Numbered from the stretch's first letter, positions 1 to 8,478 are shown. The stretch: 64,000 bases of DNA from Neobacillus sp. SuZ13 (GCF_030123365.1 NZ_CP126107.1:4115501-4179500); one strand, 5' to 3'. Program-made: numbers and translations. The notes: generated from the sequence alone by a model not told the origin.

Positions 1-95
1 ATAACACTTTTTATCCCCGGCTGTTCATCAAACGGCTTTACCATACACCAAAAACAACCGCCGGCAAATGTTGCAACTTGATTTTGCTTATCCAA
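1..95 (-). CDS. msrA: Peptide methionine sulfoxide reductase MsrA, N-terminal part (runs off the left edge)
   Basis: MsrA reduces methionine-S-sulfoxide in oxidised proteins in the cytoplasm. Only the first 31 codons are in the window. They read DKQNQVATFAGGCFWCMVKP and on, which contains the invariant MsrA active-site motif GCFWC, whose first Cys is the catalytic one. The start is taken as TTG at 93-95, behind a GGGGTGG ribosome site at 101-107. In B. subtilis msrA also sits close to the ypm genes, which agrees with the synteny of the next genes. The rest of the gene lies outside the window, so integrity cannot be judged. Confidence 0.85.
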   Translation of the reverse strand, partial: MDKQNQVATFAGGCFWCMVKPFDEQPGIKSV

Positions 96-173
96 ATTCC
101 CACCCCATTAACTATATTTTCTTGATTAAAAGTATACATAAAGATTTAGTAAAAATAAAATTTCAGAGACTAT

Positions 174-222
174 AAAAAAGCTGAGCAAGTCATGGTCGAT
201 ATCGACCTAACTTGTTCAGCTT
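174..222 (-). terminator. Rho-independent terminator of rsgA
   Basis: The arms 178-190 and 210-222 pair over 12 of 13 positions, and the inner segment GGTCGATATCGACC can extend the hairpin. On the minus strand the stem is followed by a six-U run (174-179). It lies just past the rsgA stop. Confidence 0.85.
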
Positions 223-226
223 TCCA

Positions 227-1294
227 TTAGTAGCTTTTCCGTTGCTGTTTTATTTGTTTGTTCAAATTTTTCCATTGTTTTTTGACTTCAGCTTGGGCCC
301 GTTTATCTGCCTTTCGTTCGATAAATGCTAATTCTTTTTGCAGTTTATTGTAGCTTGTTAACCGTTCAGCTGCTACCAATCCTTCTTCAATCGCCCTCAC
401 CACCGCACAGCCAGGCTCATTCATATGCTGACAATCCCGGTAGCGGCAAGAGGTGGCTAGTTCTTCTATGTCTGAAAAGGTTTCCGATAAACCGTCCCTG
501 CTTTCCCAAAGCTGCAATTCCCTCATTCCTGGCGTATCAATCAAGACACAACCATTGGGAAGAAGGATTAGTTCACGGTGCGTCGTAGTATGACGTCCTT
601 TATCATCTGCCAAGCGAATATCCTGAACCACTTGTTTTTCCTCACCTAAAAGGCGATTCGTTAATGTTGATTTACCTACACCTGAGGATCCCAGCAAAGC
701 AATTGTTTTTCCCAGCTGCAAGAAAGGTTCTAGTTTCTCTAAACCACTCTCTGTTTCTGCACTCACAGCAATCACAGGAACTCCCATACTTACTGCTTCA
801 ACCTCAGCTAACTTACGATCAAGATCTTGACAAAGGTCTGCCTTACTCAAAACAATTACAGGATTTGCCCCACTTTCCCATGCAAGTAATAGATAGCGCT
901 CAATCCTTCTTAAATTCAAATCCTCGTTTAATGAATTCACGAGAAACACGGTGTCGACGTTGGTGGCCACTATTTGCTCTTCTAAGGTAAGTCCAGCTGT
1001 CTTTCTAGAGAACTTCCTTTTCCGCGGCATGATGGCTAAAATAGTTCCTTTCCCTTCGTTGCTTCTCGGCTTAAGTGCTACCCAATCTCCAACAGCCGGG
1101 AAGTCCTCTCGGTTGAGGGCATTAAAACTAAGTCGTCCTGACACCTCACACAATAATTCCCCCTGCTCCGTCCAGACCCGATACATATGTTTATGTTCAA
1201 GTGCGACACGACCTAGAATCATTTCTTCATTTGTATTTATAGTTTTAAAATGTTGTTTTATCATTTCAGTTAACCCGATTATTACTAAATTCAT
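227..1294 (-). CDS. rsgA: Ribosome small subunit-dependent GTPase A (RsgA/YloQ family, long form)
   Basis: RsgA is a circularly permuted GTPase that helps late maturation of the 30S subunit. The order of motifs is permuted as expected: an OB-fold N-terminus (about residues 30-95), G4 LSKADL (about 148), G1 GSSGVGKST (about 203), G3 DTPGM (about 255), then the zinc motif with residues C-x5-C-x-H-x5-C (CRYRDCQHMNEPGC, about 284-297). At 355 residues it is longer than the roughly 300-residue YloQ form, so it is probably a second paralogue; the core yloQ locus is not in this window. The ATG at 1294 has a GGAGG site 8 bases upstream. The gene has its own promoter and a 205-base structured leader with a small ORF (see 1332-1534), so it is probably controlled by transcription attenuation. 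Confidence 0.93.
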   Translation of the reverse strand: MNLVIIGLTEMIKQHFKTINTNEEMILGRVALEHKHMYRVWTEQGELLCEVSGRLSFNALNREDFPAVGDWVALKPRSNEGKGTILAIMPRKRKFSRKTAGLTLEEQIVATNVDTVFLVNSLNEDLNLRRIERYLLLAWESGANPVIVLSKADLCQDLDRKLAEVEAVSMGVPVIAVSAETESGLEKLEPFLQLGKTIALLGSSGVGKSTLTNRLLGEEKQVVQDIRLADDKGRHTTTHRELILLPNGCVLIDTPGMRELQLWESRDGLSETFSDIEELATSCRYRDCQHMNEPGCAVVRAIEEGLVAAERLTSYNKLQKELAFIERKADKRAQAEVKKQWKNLNKQIKQQRKSY

Positions 1295-1331
1295 TTGTAT
1301 TCCTCCAGCGAAATATTATTTTTTACATAAT

Positions 1332-1364
1332 AAAAAAACCATAGGCATACACAGCCCATGGTTT
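1332..1364 (-). terminator. Leader terminator (attenuator) upstream of rsgA
   Basis: On the minus strand the arms 1364-1354 and 1346-1336 pair over 11 positions (one is a G-U pair), with a 7-base loop and then seven U. On the plus strand the same site has an A-C mismatch, so the structure fits minus-strand RNA. It lies between the rsgA promoter and the rsgA start, with no full gene upstream on this strand, so it most likely terminates the rsgA leader itself. Confidence 0.75.
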
Positions 1365-1476
1365 ATTCGCTATTGGAATAAATGTACAAAGGAACCCTAC
1401 CGAGGTAAACATTGGGCTGTGCAACTTACAATATTCAACTGACTGATTGCTCTCATTGTTTCAATTAACATTGCAC
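1349..1476 (-). promoter_or_regulatory. Antiterminator and pre-emptor helices of the rsgA leader
   Basis: Minus-strand bases 1422-1413 (GCACAGCCCA) pair over ten positions with 1358-1349, and 1410-1406 (GTTTA) pair with 1365-1361. This uses the same bases as the terminator arm 1364-1354, so the two folds exclude each other. A third segment, GTGCAA at 1476-1471, can pair with TTGCAC at 1424-1419 and would free the terminator. This is the four-strand plan of ribosome-mediated attenuators. Pairings are read directly; the mechanism is inferred. Confidence 0.6.
1397..1471 (-). CDS. Candidate 24-residue leader peptide upstream of rsgA
   Basis: The ORF starts with ATG at 1471, preceded by GTGGGTGA (6 of 8 matches to GGAGGTGA) with six bases between. 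It encodes MLIETMRAISQLNIVSCTAQ followed by CLPR and a TAG stop. The start codon lies inside helix strand 1, and codons 16-22 cover helix strand 2, so ribosome position on this ORF would decide which hairpin forms. No homologue is known to me. It could be non-coding, but the ribosome site and its placement argue for translation. Confidence 0.5.
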   Translation of the reverse strand: MLIETMRAISQLNIVSCTAQCLPR

Positions 1477-1505
1477 GTCACCCACTTTCAAATATATTTG
1501 ATATA

Positions 1506-1534
1506 AGTATATGTGTAATATTCCCATTTGTAAA
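1506..1534 (-). promoter_or_regulatory. SigA-type promoter of the rsgA leader
   Basis: TTTACA (1534-1529) and TATACT (1511-1506) are separated by 17 bases on the minus strand, each one or two bases from consensus. Transcription would start near 1499, which gives a leader of about 205 bases before the rsgA start. Confidence 0.65.
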
Positions 1535-1636
1535 TAAAAAATGTAAAAATTCCAATTTTGAGCAGAAGAAGTTAGACACCTACCTATTTAAGCTTGAATA
1601 AATTATGGTGTAATCCATTTGATAGGAGTTGATAAT

Positions 1637-2389
1637 ATGTCCGAGAAAAGAACTCAACCCGATTATCTTCAAAAAGCAGCTATGTATGATTTGTTGGCTC
1701 AATTTTATAAATACTCATTTCCCAACTTACACATGCATTACTACCTAAAACATATCCAATATATGAATAAAGCGATGAACTTCATGAGAACAAATCCTCA
1801 ACCAGTCCAAGGAGAAGCGACTATTCGCGTCCTCCACACCTCCCCTGATTCTCCAAACGTTGATATTTATATTGATGGGCACCGAGTGATAAGGGACTTA
1901 CCATTTAACAATGTAAGTAGTTACCTATCATTAAAAGCAGGAAAACATCATATTGATATTTACCCAGCGGGAAATATGGTCGAGAGTGTTTTAAATAAAA
2001 AGATTACTGTTGAACCTGGAAAATCATACACACTTGCAGCCATTGACTCTGTGAAGAAAATGCGCTTGTTAGTATTCCAGAATAAACCAAGGGTCCCTGC
2101 AAATGAATCGAAAGTTCGCTTTATCAACTTATCACCAGATACCCCGCCCTTAGATATTGCAGTGAAAGACAGAGATGTGGTTTTCCCAAAAGTATCGTAT
2201 AAACAGGCTACTGATTATTTAGGTTTAACACCAATGACAGTAGATTTGGAGATTAGGGAGGCAGAGACAAAAAACGTGTTATTACCGATGCCAAGAGTCC
2301 AATTTTCACCAAATGAAAGCTATACGATTGTGTTAGTTGGTCTTGCAAATAATGAACCAGCATTCCAATTCATCAAAATTAAGGATTAA
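1637..2389 (+). CDS. DUF4397 domain protein
   Basis: A 250-residue protein with two tandem DUF4397-type beta domains. The first begins near residue 50 (RVLHTSPDSPNVDIYIDG) and the second near residue 145 (RFINLSPDTPPLDIAV). DUF4397 is an immunoglobulin-like fold often found in exported or envelope proteins of Bacillaceae, and its biochemical role is not established. There is no signal peptide. The N-terminus (YDLLAQFYKYSFPNLHMHYY) is hydrophilic and aromatic instead, which is typical of the Bacillus members I recall. The ATG at 1637 has AGGAG 8 bases upstream; an in-frame TTG at 1619 has no ribosome site. It is transcribed alone, convergent with ypmS, and shares a terminator with it. Confidence 0.8.
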   Translation: MSEKRTQPDYLQKAAMYDLLAQFYKYSFPNLHMHYYLKHIQYMNKAMNFMRTNPQPVQGEATIRVLHTSPDSPNVDIYIDGHRVIRDLPFNNVSSYLSLKAGKHHIDIYPAGNMVESVLNKKITVEPGKSYTLAAIDSVKKMRLLVFQNKPRVPANESKVRFINLSPDTPPLDIAVKDRDVVFPKVSYKQATDYLGLTPMTVDLEIREAETKNVLLPMPRVQFSPNESYTIVLVGLANNEPAFQFIKIKD

Positions 2390-2423
2390 AAATAGGTGCC
2401 TCTAATTAACGAGGCACCTATTT
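2390..2423. terminator. Bidirectional terminator between the DUF4397 gene and ypmS
   Basis: A 13-base perfect inverted repeat (2390-2402 with 2411-2423, arm AAATAGGTGCCTC). It overlaps the TAG stop of ypmS. The minus strand is followed by five U. Confidence 0.85.
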
Positions 2424-2993
2424 CACTGGAACTAATATCGTAAACCCAATATCATCCTTTTTTAGGTCAAATTTGTCAGCTTTTAGTTTAATATCACTTT
2501 TTAATTTCAATTGCTGCATATTGATATAAATCAGTTTATCTTTTGGCCGAATCTCGACACCTTTTGGGATTTTATAATTGCCGCTAATAAAATTAAGAAC
2601 GTATGAAATAGGAAGATGTAAACTCCCGATTGTCATTGATTTTTGCTTTAATACCAAATCACCATTTTCAAGGGCACTTGGTTTAAAGGTTAATTTCATA
2701 TTTAATTCTTCACTAAAAAACGGCATGGTACCATACAGTTCGACCTCATCCCCTAGAATGACCTGATAATCAATCGAACCCAGAGCCTCTTCTTTAAGAT
2801 AATGATTAATTAACTGATTTAAATCATTCTTGTTGGATTTAACATGAAAGGAAACATGTTCACCCACCAGTCCCTTCGTTTTGCTAGTTTCCGGCCCTTC
2901 CGATGGGAACATCATTAGGGACACAATAATAATAGCGAACAAAAGGTTGATTCCCAGCAAGATCAGGAATCCTATTTTCCATTTGTTTTTCAT
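2418..2993 (-). CDS. ypmS: YpmS family protein (DUF2140), membrane anchored
   Basis: A 191-residue protein with one N-terminal membrane segment (about residues 7-28, FLILLGINLLFAIIIVSLMM) and an extracytoplasmic domain of the YpmS/DUF2140 family. Its function is unknown. Its ATG follows directly on the TAG stop of ypmR, with GGAG six bases upstream, so the two genes are translationally coupled as in B. subtilis. The order sco-ypmR-ypmS is conserved in Bacillus. The stop lies inside the shared terminator. Confidence 0.88.
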   Translation of the reverse strand: MKNKWKIGFLILLGINLLFAIIIVSLMMFPSEGPETSKTKGLVGEHVSFHVKSNKNDLNQLINHYLKEEALGSIDYQVILGDEVELYGTMPFFSEELNMKLTFKPSALENGDLVLKQKSMTIGSLHLPISYVLNFISGNYKIPKGVEIRPKDKLIYINMQQLKLKSDIKLKADKFDLKKDDIGFTILVPVK

Positions 2994-3824
2994 CTAATTC
3001 TCCTCTGTATTAACCATATATGGCGGCTTATCCAATTCAGGTAATACTTGTTCTTCTAAGGTTTCGTTCAACCTGTGTGCAATCAATTCATAGCCTTTGT
3101 CATTTGGGTGAAAATTATCAGTAAATAAAAGGTCTTCTGTTGCATTTAAAAACATATCTTCGATTGGAACAAAATAGGCATTTGGATAATGGGCAATGAC
3201 CGTTTGACCGGTTTTATTCCAGTCAGCTACAATCTCATCCAACTCTTTAATTTCTGAAAACCATTTAGAAAATGGATTGTATAACCCCACTAAAACAACC
3301 TGTGCATGGGGATTTTCCTGATGAATAAGGTCAAAAATTTGCGTTAAATGTTTTTGATATGATGCTTTTTCGGCGGTAAACGTGGAGAGTTGAAGGTTTT
3401 CAATATTGTCCTTTACCACTTTCATAATATCGTTGCCGCCAATTGTTAATATGACCAAATCCGCCTTATGGAGTGCACTTTTCATGTCTGATGTCTTCAA
3501 TCTTTTTAAAAGCTGCGTTGTTCGATTGCCTTTTACACCATAATTATAGAAATCAACTTCCTTGATTCCCTTTTCTTTTTCAAGCATCGTTTCTAAATAT
3601 GGCAAGTAGCCGCCTTTGTTTGTACTATCGCCTACCCCTTGGGTTAGTGAATCGCCTGCAGATAAAACAGTTAATTTACGAGGGACAAAGTCAGCGGGAA
3701 CTTGGGCAAAGGCTTGGGCAGCAGTTTTCTTTTCAGAATGAAGTCTTAACTGGTCAACTGGATTACATGAAGATAAGAGTAATACCGAGAGAATTAGAAG
3801 GGGGAACAGCTTTTTCATCTCCAT
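2994..3824 (-). CDS. ypmR: SGNH/GDSL-family lipoprotein hydrolase YpmR
   Basis: A secreted lipoprotein esterase/lipase-like enzyme. After a basic start and hydrophobic segment there is a lipobox (LLLSSC, about residues 15-20), so the mature protein is anchored outside the membrane. SGNH motifs are intact: block I AGDSLTQGVGD (Ser, about residue 57), block III GGND (about 133) and the C-terminal catalytic Asp-His in DNFHPNDKGY (about 238). The substrate is unknown. Two starts are possible: ATG 3824 or ATG 3818, both behind GGAAGGTGA; the second removes two residues. It lies downstream of sco and is coupled to ypmS. Confidence 0.88.
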   Translation of the reverse strand: MEMKKLFPLLILSVLLLSSCNPVDQLRLHSEKKTAAQAFAQVPADFVPRKLTVLSAGDSLTQGVGDSTNKGGYLPYLETMLEKEKGIKEVDFYNYGVKGNRTTQLLKRLKTSDMKSALHKADLVILTIGGNDIMKVVKDNIENLQLSTFTAEKASYQKHLTQIFDLIHQENPHAQVVLVGLYNPFSKWFSEIKELDEIVADWNKTGQTVIAHYPNAYFVPIEDMFLNATEDLLFTDNFHPNDKGYELIAHRLNETLEEQVLPELDKPPYMVNTEEN

Positions 3825-3910
3825 TTCACCTTCCTTCTAAATTATTTTTATTATAGCACGGCTAGAATCATTCAAAACAATATGTACTATATCCTATTCC
3901 TGCCCAAAAA

Positions 3911-3934
3911 AATAGACCCGTCCAAAGGTCTATT
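3911..3934 (-). terminator. Terminator overlapping the end of the sco gene
   Basis: AATAGACC (3911-3918) pairs with GGTCTATT (3927-3934), followed on the minus strand by seven U. It would separate sco from ypmR. Confidence 0.75.
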
Positions 3935-4508
3935 GTAATGCTTTCATATCATGGATAATTTCATCAAATGGAACATTCTTGTAGCCATCGTAAGTTTTTC
4001 GAATATGCCCTTCTTGGTCAACTAAATAAAGGGACGTTCCATGAATGACTTGATTACCCTCTTGTGGCTTTTTAACCAATGCTTTGAAATTTTTCAAGGC
4101 AAAGTTTTCAATATAGGCCTGTGAGTAACCAGTCAGAAAGGTCCAATTTTTAAAATCGACTTGGAATTGCTCCGCATATCGTGTCATTACTTCCGGCTTA
4201 TCTACTGTAGGGTCGACACTGAATGACACAAGTTCAATATTTTTCAACCCTTCATCCTTAACCATTTTTTGTAATTTCGTCAGATTGGCTGTCATTGGTG
4301 GACAGACATCTGCACAGCTGGTGAAAATAAAGTCTGAAATCCATACTTTTCCCTTTAAATCCTTTAAACCAAAGGATTTATTGTCTTGATTGGTTGCTGT
4401 AAAATCTTTAACTGGCCAATCGATGGCATTTTCTATTTCTTTTTGTCCACACGCCGTCATGATCAAAGTCGATAGAACCACGATAATTAATAAAAACTTA
4501 GCTTTCAT
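3930..4508 (-). CDS. ypmQ: SCO1/SenC-family thioredoxin-fold lipoprotein
   Basis: SCO proteins deliver copper to, or reduce, the CuA site of cytochrome oxidase on the outer face of the membrane. The 192-residue protein has a lipoprotein signal (lipobox LIMTAC, residues 15-20), the copper-binding CADVC motif in FTSCADVCPPM (about 84) and the distal His in VIHGTSLYLVD (about 174). It matches YpmQ of B. subtilis in position next to ypmR-ypmS. ATG 4508 has GCAGGTGA upstream. A CuA-containing ba3-type oxidase lies at 51.2 kb in this window, but the usual Bacillus partner is caa3 oxidase, and which one it serves cannot be told from sequence. Confidence 0.9.
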   Translation of the reverse strand: MKAKFLLIIVVLSTLIMTACGQKEIENAIDWPVKDFTATNQDNKSFGLKDLKGKVWISDFIFTSCADVCPPMTANLTKLQKMVKDEGLKNIELVSFSVDPTVDKPEVMTRYAEQFQVDFKNWTFLTGYSQAYIENFALKNFKALVKKPQEGNQVIHGTSLYLVDQEGHIRKTYDGYKNVPFDEIIHDMKALQ

Positions 4509-4591
4509 ACGATCACCTGCAACCTTTATTCTTTTCCATTTCGTGATTAGTTTAACAAAGATCTGAAAAAGAAGAAAGGAATTGGTTTTTG

Positions 4592-5758
4592 TTAATCGAT
4601 TACACCGGTTCTTTCTATGGTATTTTTGACGTGCACATCAAATGTTACATCCTTATATACCCTGTCCCATTCTTTCTTTGTGATCGTTCTTCCTCTTAGA
4701 TGTGCTTCGTATTCATTTCCAAAACCAATCGGGTCAATTCCCATTTCCTTAAAATGAACAAGTAACTCTTCCATTTTCTTTTTCATTGCGTGGTCGAACT
4801 TGCTTTCAAGCAGCTTTATGGATGCCGGTTTACCTAAATCCAAGGCCTGAGTCATCTCTAGAACCCTTGAATCCAGATTAACATTTACGCTAAAGCGGAG
4901 ATTTTTTTTATCTACTAATTTAATTTTTGTCTTGCTCCGAATATTATCAACAGTCACATATATTTTACTAAAAATAGGTTTCTTTGTGTAATTTTCATTT
5001 TTTAAGATGATTTTTTCTAATTGTTCCGTCTTAAACCCCATTTCTTTTGTACCCGCATTATATTTATCTGCTAATATTTTCAGATAAAAAAGATCACCTT
5101 GCCTCAGTTCATCCACTAAGCGGTCATCTTTGAACAAACCCACCCCTTTAATAATGACATCTTTACCTTTAACTTTAAGGATTGGGAGCACAGGATCCCT
5201 GCCAATATCATAATAGTTATGGTTAAACTCATGAAGAGTCGGAGAGATAACTTGTTCACCCTCTACATTTTGTTTAATTAGGTTGTACATATAGGTCCCA
5301 AGATTTAATCTTCCTTTATTCTTGTTTTCAACTTGAAGAATTTCTGAAGCAGATTTATCAGCAATCGTTAAATAGACCATATTTCCAATCGCTGCATCTC
5401 GATTTAACGTATCGACAAGCTGGATAATTCCTTTTTCTGCAAGCTCCCTACTGTAGACAACCGACCGTAGTTGTCCTGAAACAAGCTTCTGATTGGATTT
5501 AAGATTCTCTTGTTGTCTTAATCCCTTGCTTGTTTTTGCTATGGACTCGATTACGATCGTGGCTGCTTGGGTCATCGGATCAAATTTTTGTACGACGACT
5601 GTCCCTTTAATTTTATTTTTCCCTTCTAAATCGTATCCTGAGGTTGTAATTAATCCTAATTTTTCAAGAGGCTTTTGCTGTAAACATCCTGCACAAAGAA
5701 CCATCGTCATCAAACAAATTGTCCAAAGAATGAGTTTGCATTTATGAAGCTTCTGCAC
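4592..5758 (-). CDS. Spore germination protein, GerC family (Ger(x)C lipoprotein)
   Basis: The lipoprotein subunit of a spore germinant receptor in the inner spore membrane. It has a signal peptide with lipobox LCAGC (about residues 21-25) and the Ger(x)C layout of about 390 residues, with the N-terminal domain motif QNLKSNQKLVSGQLRSVVYS (about 82) and the C-terminal domain near residues 220-380. The start is GTG at 5758, 17 bases inside gerB, with GGAGG ten bases upstream. It is the last gene of gerA-gerB-gerC. Which germinant it senses cannot be read from sequence. Confidence 0.92.
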   Translation of the reverse strand: MQKLHKCKLILWTICLMTMVLCAGCLQQKPLEKLGLITTSGYDLEGKNKIKGTVVVQKFDPMTQAATIVIESIAKTSKGLRQQENLKSNQKLVSGQLRSVVYSRELAEKGIIQLVDTLNRDAAIGNMVYLTIADKSASEILQVENKNKGRLNLGTYMYNLIKQNVEGEQVISPTLHEFNHNYYDIGRDPVLPILKVKGKDVIIKGVGLFKDDRLVDELRQGDLFYLKILADKYNAGTKEMGFKTEQLEKIILKNENYTKKPIFSKIYVTVDNIRSKTKIKLVDKKNLRFSVNVNLDSRVLEMTQALDLGKPASIKLLESKFDHAMKKKMEELLVHFKEMGIDPIGFGNEYEAHLRGRTITKKEWDRVYKDVTFDVHVKNTIERTGVID

Positions 5759-6863
5759 TAGACTTCTTCCTCCTTTGGAACCATTTTTTCACCAAAACAA
5801 GCATTGAAAGGAGAACAGGATAACAGAATGCCGCTAAAAAGCCTAGCTGACCAACAAAATCAGTCAATTCATTCATTTGATACCTAGCTTTAATAAAAAA
5901 CGTGCCACCCCAAACAAGGACACCAATGATCCAAATCCCCTTTTTTTGTTTCCAATTCATAATCCGATTAAATCCCTTAGATGCCGCCCATAAATAGGAG
6001 CACATGTTCGGCAAGATAACTAACATCCAAAATGAGACGGCAATAAATTCAAACCGTTCTAAGTTAGGTAACCTAACAATTTTAAACATCGATAAGACGG
6101 GCCAAATGGTTCGTGCTAATCCATTTTCAGCGAAGAAGGTAATGCACACCATTGTCACAGCCGTGAAAAGAATCGTTGTATATAAATTCCCAATTTGTGA
6201 GTACATGAAAAGCTTTTTTTTATCTTTTATATATGGATATAGGAACATAAGCAGTTCAAAGCCCATAAGTGACAGAGAGGTTTTATAGACCCCATTGATA
6301 ATGTGCTTCAAATCTGTGTTTAATAATGGCATCAAATTCTTAGGGTCTGAATATTCCATAGGTACAAGTAAGATAAAAATCATCCAGAGAGTCCCTATGA
6401 CTGACATAAAAGCTACTCCGACAATGATACGAACGCCGCCATTAACGGCATAAATCGTTAAGAGGATCAGAGCAAGCGAGATTTGCCATGTGGGTAATTC
6501 TGGGAAAATCCACACTTGAACAATTTCAATATAATTCATCAGGATAACAAAAAAACTAATGCTCATATACATCATATAAAAAACATTCAACGCATTTCCC
6601 AGCCATTTTCCAAACACATCTACCTGAATTCCATATAAATCCGCACTATCATATTTCTTAAGCATGAGAATCATCATTGCTAAGACAAAAGCCGATAATA
6701 ATCCTCCAAGAAAAACAGAGATCCACGCATCGTGTTTTGCTGCTAAATAGACAATTCTAGGTAAGCCAACAATTCCTACGCCTGTTTGTGCAGCGTGTAT
6801 AAAAAACATGACCAGGAATGCATTAACCAATAATCCTTCTTTTGGCTGCACATTTACTTTCAT
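5742..6863 (-). CDS. Spore germination protein, GerB family permease
   Basis: The integral membrane subunit of the germinant receptor, related to amino acid/polyamine/organocation transporters. The 373 residues hold ten predicted hydrophobic segments; the first includes HAAQTGVGIVGLPRIVYLAA, the conserved GerB entry motif. ATG 6863 has GGAG eight bases upstream and lies 11 bases after gerA, so the genes are co-transcribed. The end overlaps gerC. It probably forms the germinant-binding site together with the GerA-type subunit. Confidence 0.93.
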   Translation of the reverse strand: MKVNVQPKEGLLVNAFLVMFFIHAAQTGVGIVGLPRIVYLAAKHDAWISVFLGGLLSAFVLAMMILMLKKYDSADLYGIQVDVFGKWLGNALNVFYMMYMSISFFVILMNYIEIVQVWIFPELPTWQISLALILLTIYAVNGGVRIIVGVAFMSVIGTLWMIFILLVPMEYSDPKNLMPLLNTDLKHIINGVYKTSLSLMGFELLMFLYPYIKDKKKLFMYSQIGNLYTTILFTAVTMVCITFFAENGLARTIWPVLSMFKIVRLPNLERFEFIAVSFWMLVILPNMCSYLWAASKGFNRIMNWKQKKGIWIIGVLVWGGTFFIKARYQMNELTDFVGQLGFLAAFCYPVLLSMLVLVKKWFQRRKKSSAEAS

Positions 6864-6874
6864 CCTGACCGCTC

Positions 6875-8392
6875 CTATTCATCTACATCCTTTTTTTCAA
6901 CACCTTTATGTTTAGGAAAAAGCTGTTTGTCCACAGGACGGTTTGTTTCTGGCCTGTAGGATAAATATTGAGTCGGAAATTTAATAATACTGTACCCTAA
7001 GTCCTTCCACCTAAAGGGATAGATGGGCATAAGATAGGGCCTCCCAATGGTGGTTAATCTTAATAGGTGAACTAGAATAAAACAAAACGAAAACATAATC
7101 CCAATCCCCCCCCAAATACCGGCTAAGATTATTATTGGAAAACGAACCATCCGAATGGCAGTACCCATTAAATAGCTAGGTGATGTAAAAGACCCAAGAG
7201 CACTTAGTGCAATAATGATAATTAAGATATTACTTGTAAATCCTGCTTGTACTGCTGCCTGTCCGATGACGATACCGCCAACGATACCCATTGTTTGACC
7301 TACTTTAGTAGGGAGTCTTGCGCCCGCCTCCCTTAAAAGTTCGATGACAAATTCTAAGAGAAAGGCTTCGAGGACTGGTGGAAATGGAACATTTGCCCTT
7401 GATTGGCCAAGTGAAATGAGCAGTGCTGATGGAATAACCTCATAATGATAGGTCAAAACAGCCACATAAGCTGGAGTTAATAAGACAGAAAGAAAAATTG
7501 AAATAATCCGCAGCATCCGTAAGAAAAAGCCCATATTCCAACGCATATAGACATCTTCGGTTGATTCAAAGAAACTAAGGAAGGGTGTTGGACCATAAAT
7601 AGCCGACGGGGACCGGTCCATTAATACTGCCACTCGCCCCCTCATCAAGGAAAGAGTGACCCGGTCTGGCAGTTCAGTTGACATAATTTGCGGGAAAATC
7701 GTCCAGCTATTATCTTCGATTAACTGCCCCAAGACTGTCGTATCCGGTATATAATCAAATTCTAAATCCGTAATCCTCTGTCGAAAGGTACTCACATTTT
7801 CCTCATCTGCGATATCCTTAACATAAACAAGTTTTCCTGGGGTCTTAACTCTTTTTCCGATAGTGATATCTTCCATACAAAGGTTGGGGTCTTTCAAATT
7901 ACTCCTGATAATATTTAGATTACCGATAAGTGACTCGGTAAAAGATATCTTAGGACCATATACAAGCGACTCGGTTTCAGCCTTTTCAAGCGATCGTTCC
8001 ACCGTTGAACCGACATTGGCAAGTATCCCATAAGGTTCACCATCGATATAAATATACGATTTTCCTTCTATTAAAGAGGAAACAACTTCTTTTAATTGAT
8101 TGGTAACAGAAAGTTCTGCAATCGGCAAGATCTGTGCCAAACTTTCCGTTGTCCATTCATTTTGTGTACTTTGCTGGACAGCTGACAAGAGAAATTCATC
8201 AAAGCTAGATTTATCAATGAGGCTGCTTAAAAAGCAAAAGACAATTTTCTTCCCATTTTTTTTAAGGGTGCGAAAATTCAGATCTGAACAATCCCCTATC
8301 TCTGCTTCCAATTCTGACTTAAGTTCATCCACATTCAAACTATGCGGCTTCTTATCCTCTGATCGTTTATTTTCTGACTTCCACTTAAACAT
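6875..8392 (-). CDS. Spore germination protein, GerA family
   Basis: The A subunit of a germinant receptor (505 residues). It has a large soluble N-terminal domain (about residues 1-285, including YIDGEPYGILANVGSTVERS) and a C-terminal half with about five to six membrane segments that carries the family motif PFPPVLEAFLLEFVIELLRE. The ATG at 8392 has AAGGTG six bases upstream; an in-frame TTG at 8410 has none. It is the first gene of a gerA-gerB-gerC operon. I could not find a convincing SigG promoter in the 190 bases upstream. Confidence 0.93.
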   Translation of the reverse strand: MFKWKSENKRSEDKKPHSLNVDELKSELEAEIGDCSDLNFRTLKKNGKKIVFCFLSSLIDKSSFDEFLLSAVQQSTQNEWTTESLAQILPIAELSVTNQLKEVVSSLIEGKSYIYIDGEPYGILANVGSTVERSLEKAETESLVYGPKISFTESLIGNLNIIRSNLKDPNLCMEDITIGKRVKTPGKLVYVKDIADEENVSTFRQRITDLEFDYIPDTTVLGQLIEDNSWTIFPQIMSTELPDRVTLSLMRGRVAVLMDRSPSAIYGPTPFLSFFESTEDVYMRWNMGFFLRMLRIISIFLSVLLTPAYVAVLTYHYEVIPSALLISLGQSRANVPFPPVLEAFLLEFVIELLREAGARLPTKVGQTMGIVGGIVIGQAAVQAGFTSNILIIIIALSALGSFTSPSYLMGTAIRMVRFPIIILAGIWGGIGIMFSFCFILVHLLRLTTIGRPYLMPIYPFRWKDLGYSIIKFPTQYLSYRPETNRPVDKQLFPKHKGVEKKDVDE

Positions 8393-8465
8393 AGGCAACA
8401 CCTTAACCAATCAATTTTTTTTATCTTTACCAGAACATCTAATATTATCCAAAAGAAACTGAATG

Positions 8466-8478
8466 GGTGTCAGGCACC
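8466..8478. repeat. Dispersed 13-base repeat GGTGTCAGGCACC, copy 1
   Basis: A near-palindromic 13-mer between gerA and the hydrolase gene. The same 13 bases recur at 19663-19675 (reverse orientation) and 56019-56031, both inside coding sequence. Three exact copies in 64 kb are far more than chance. Confidence 0.6.

Noticed and set aside
1332..1534. Known riboswitch or T-box in the rsgA leader
   Set aside because: None of the consensus cores I know (T-box GGGTGGNACCGCG, M-box, SAM, TPP, lysine, purine, PreQ1) is present. The structure is better explained by the small ORF and attenuation.
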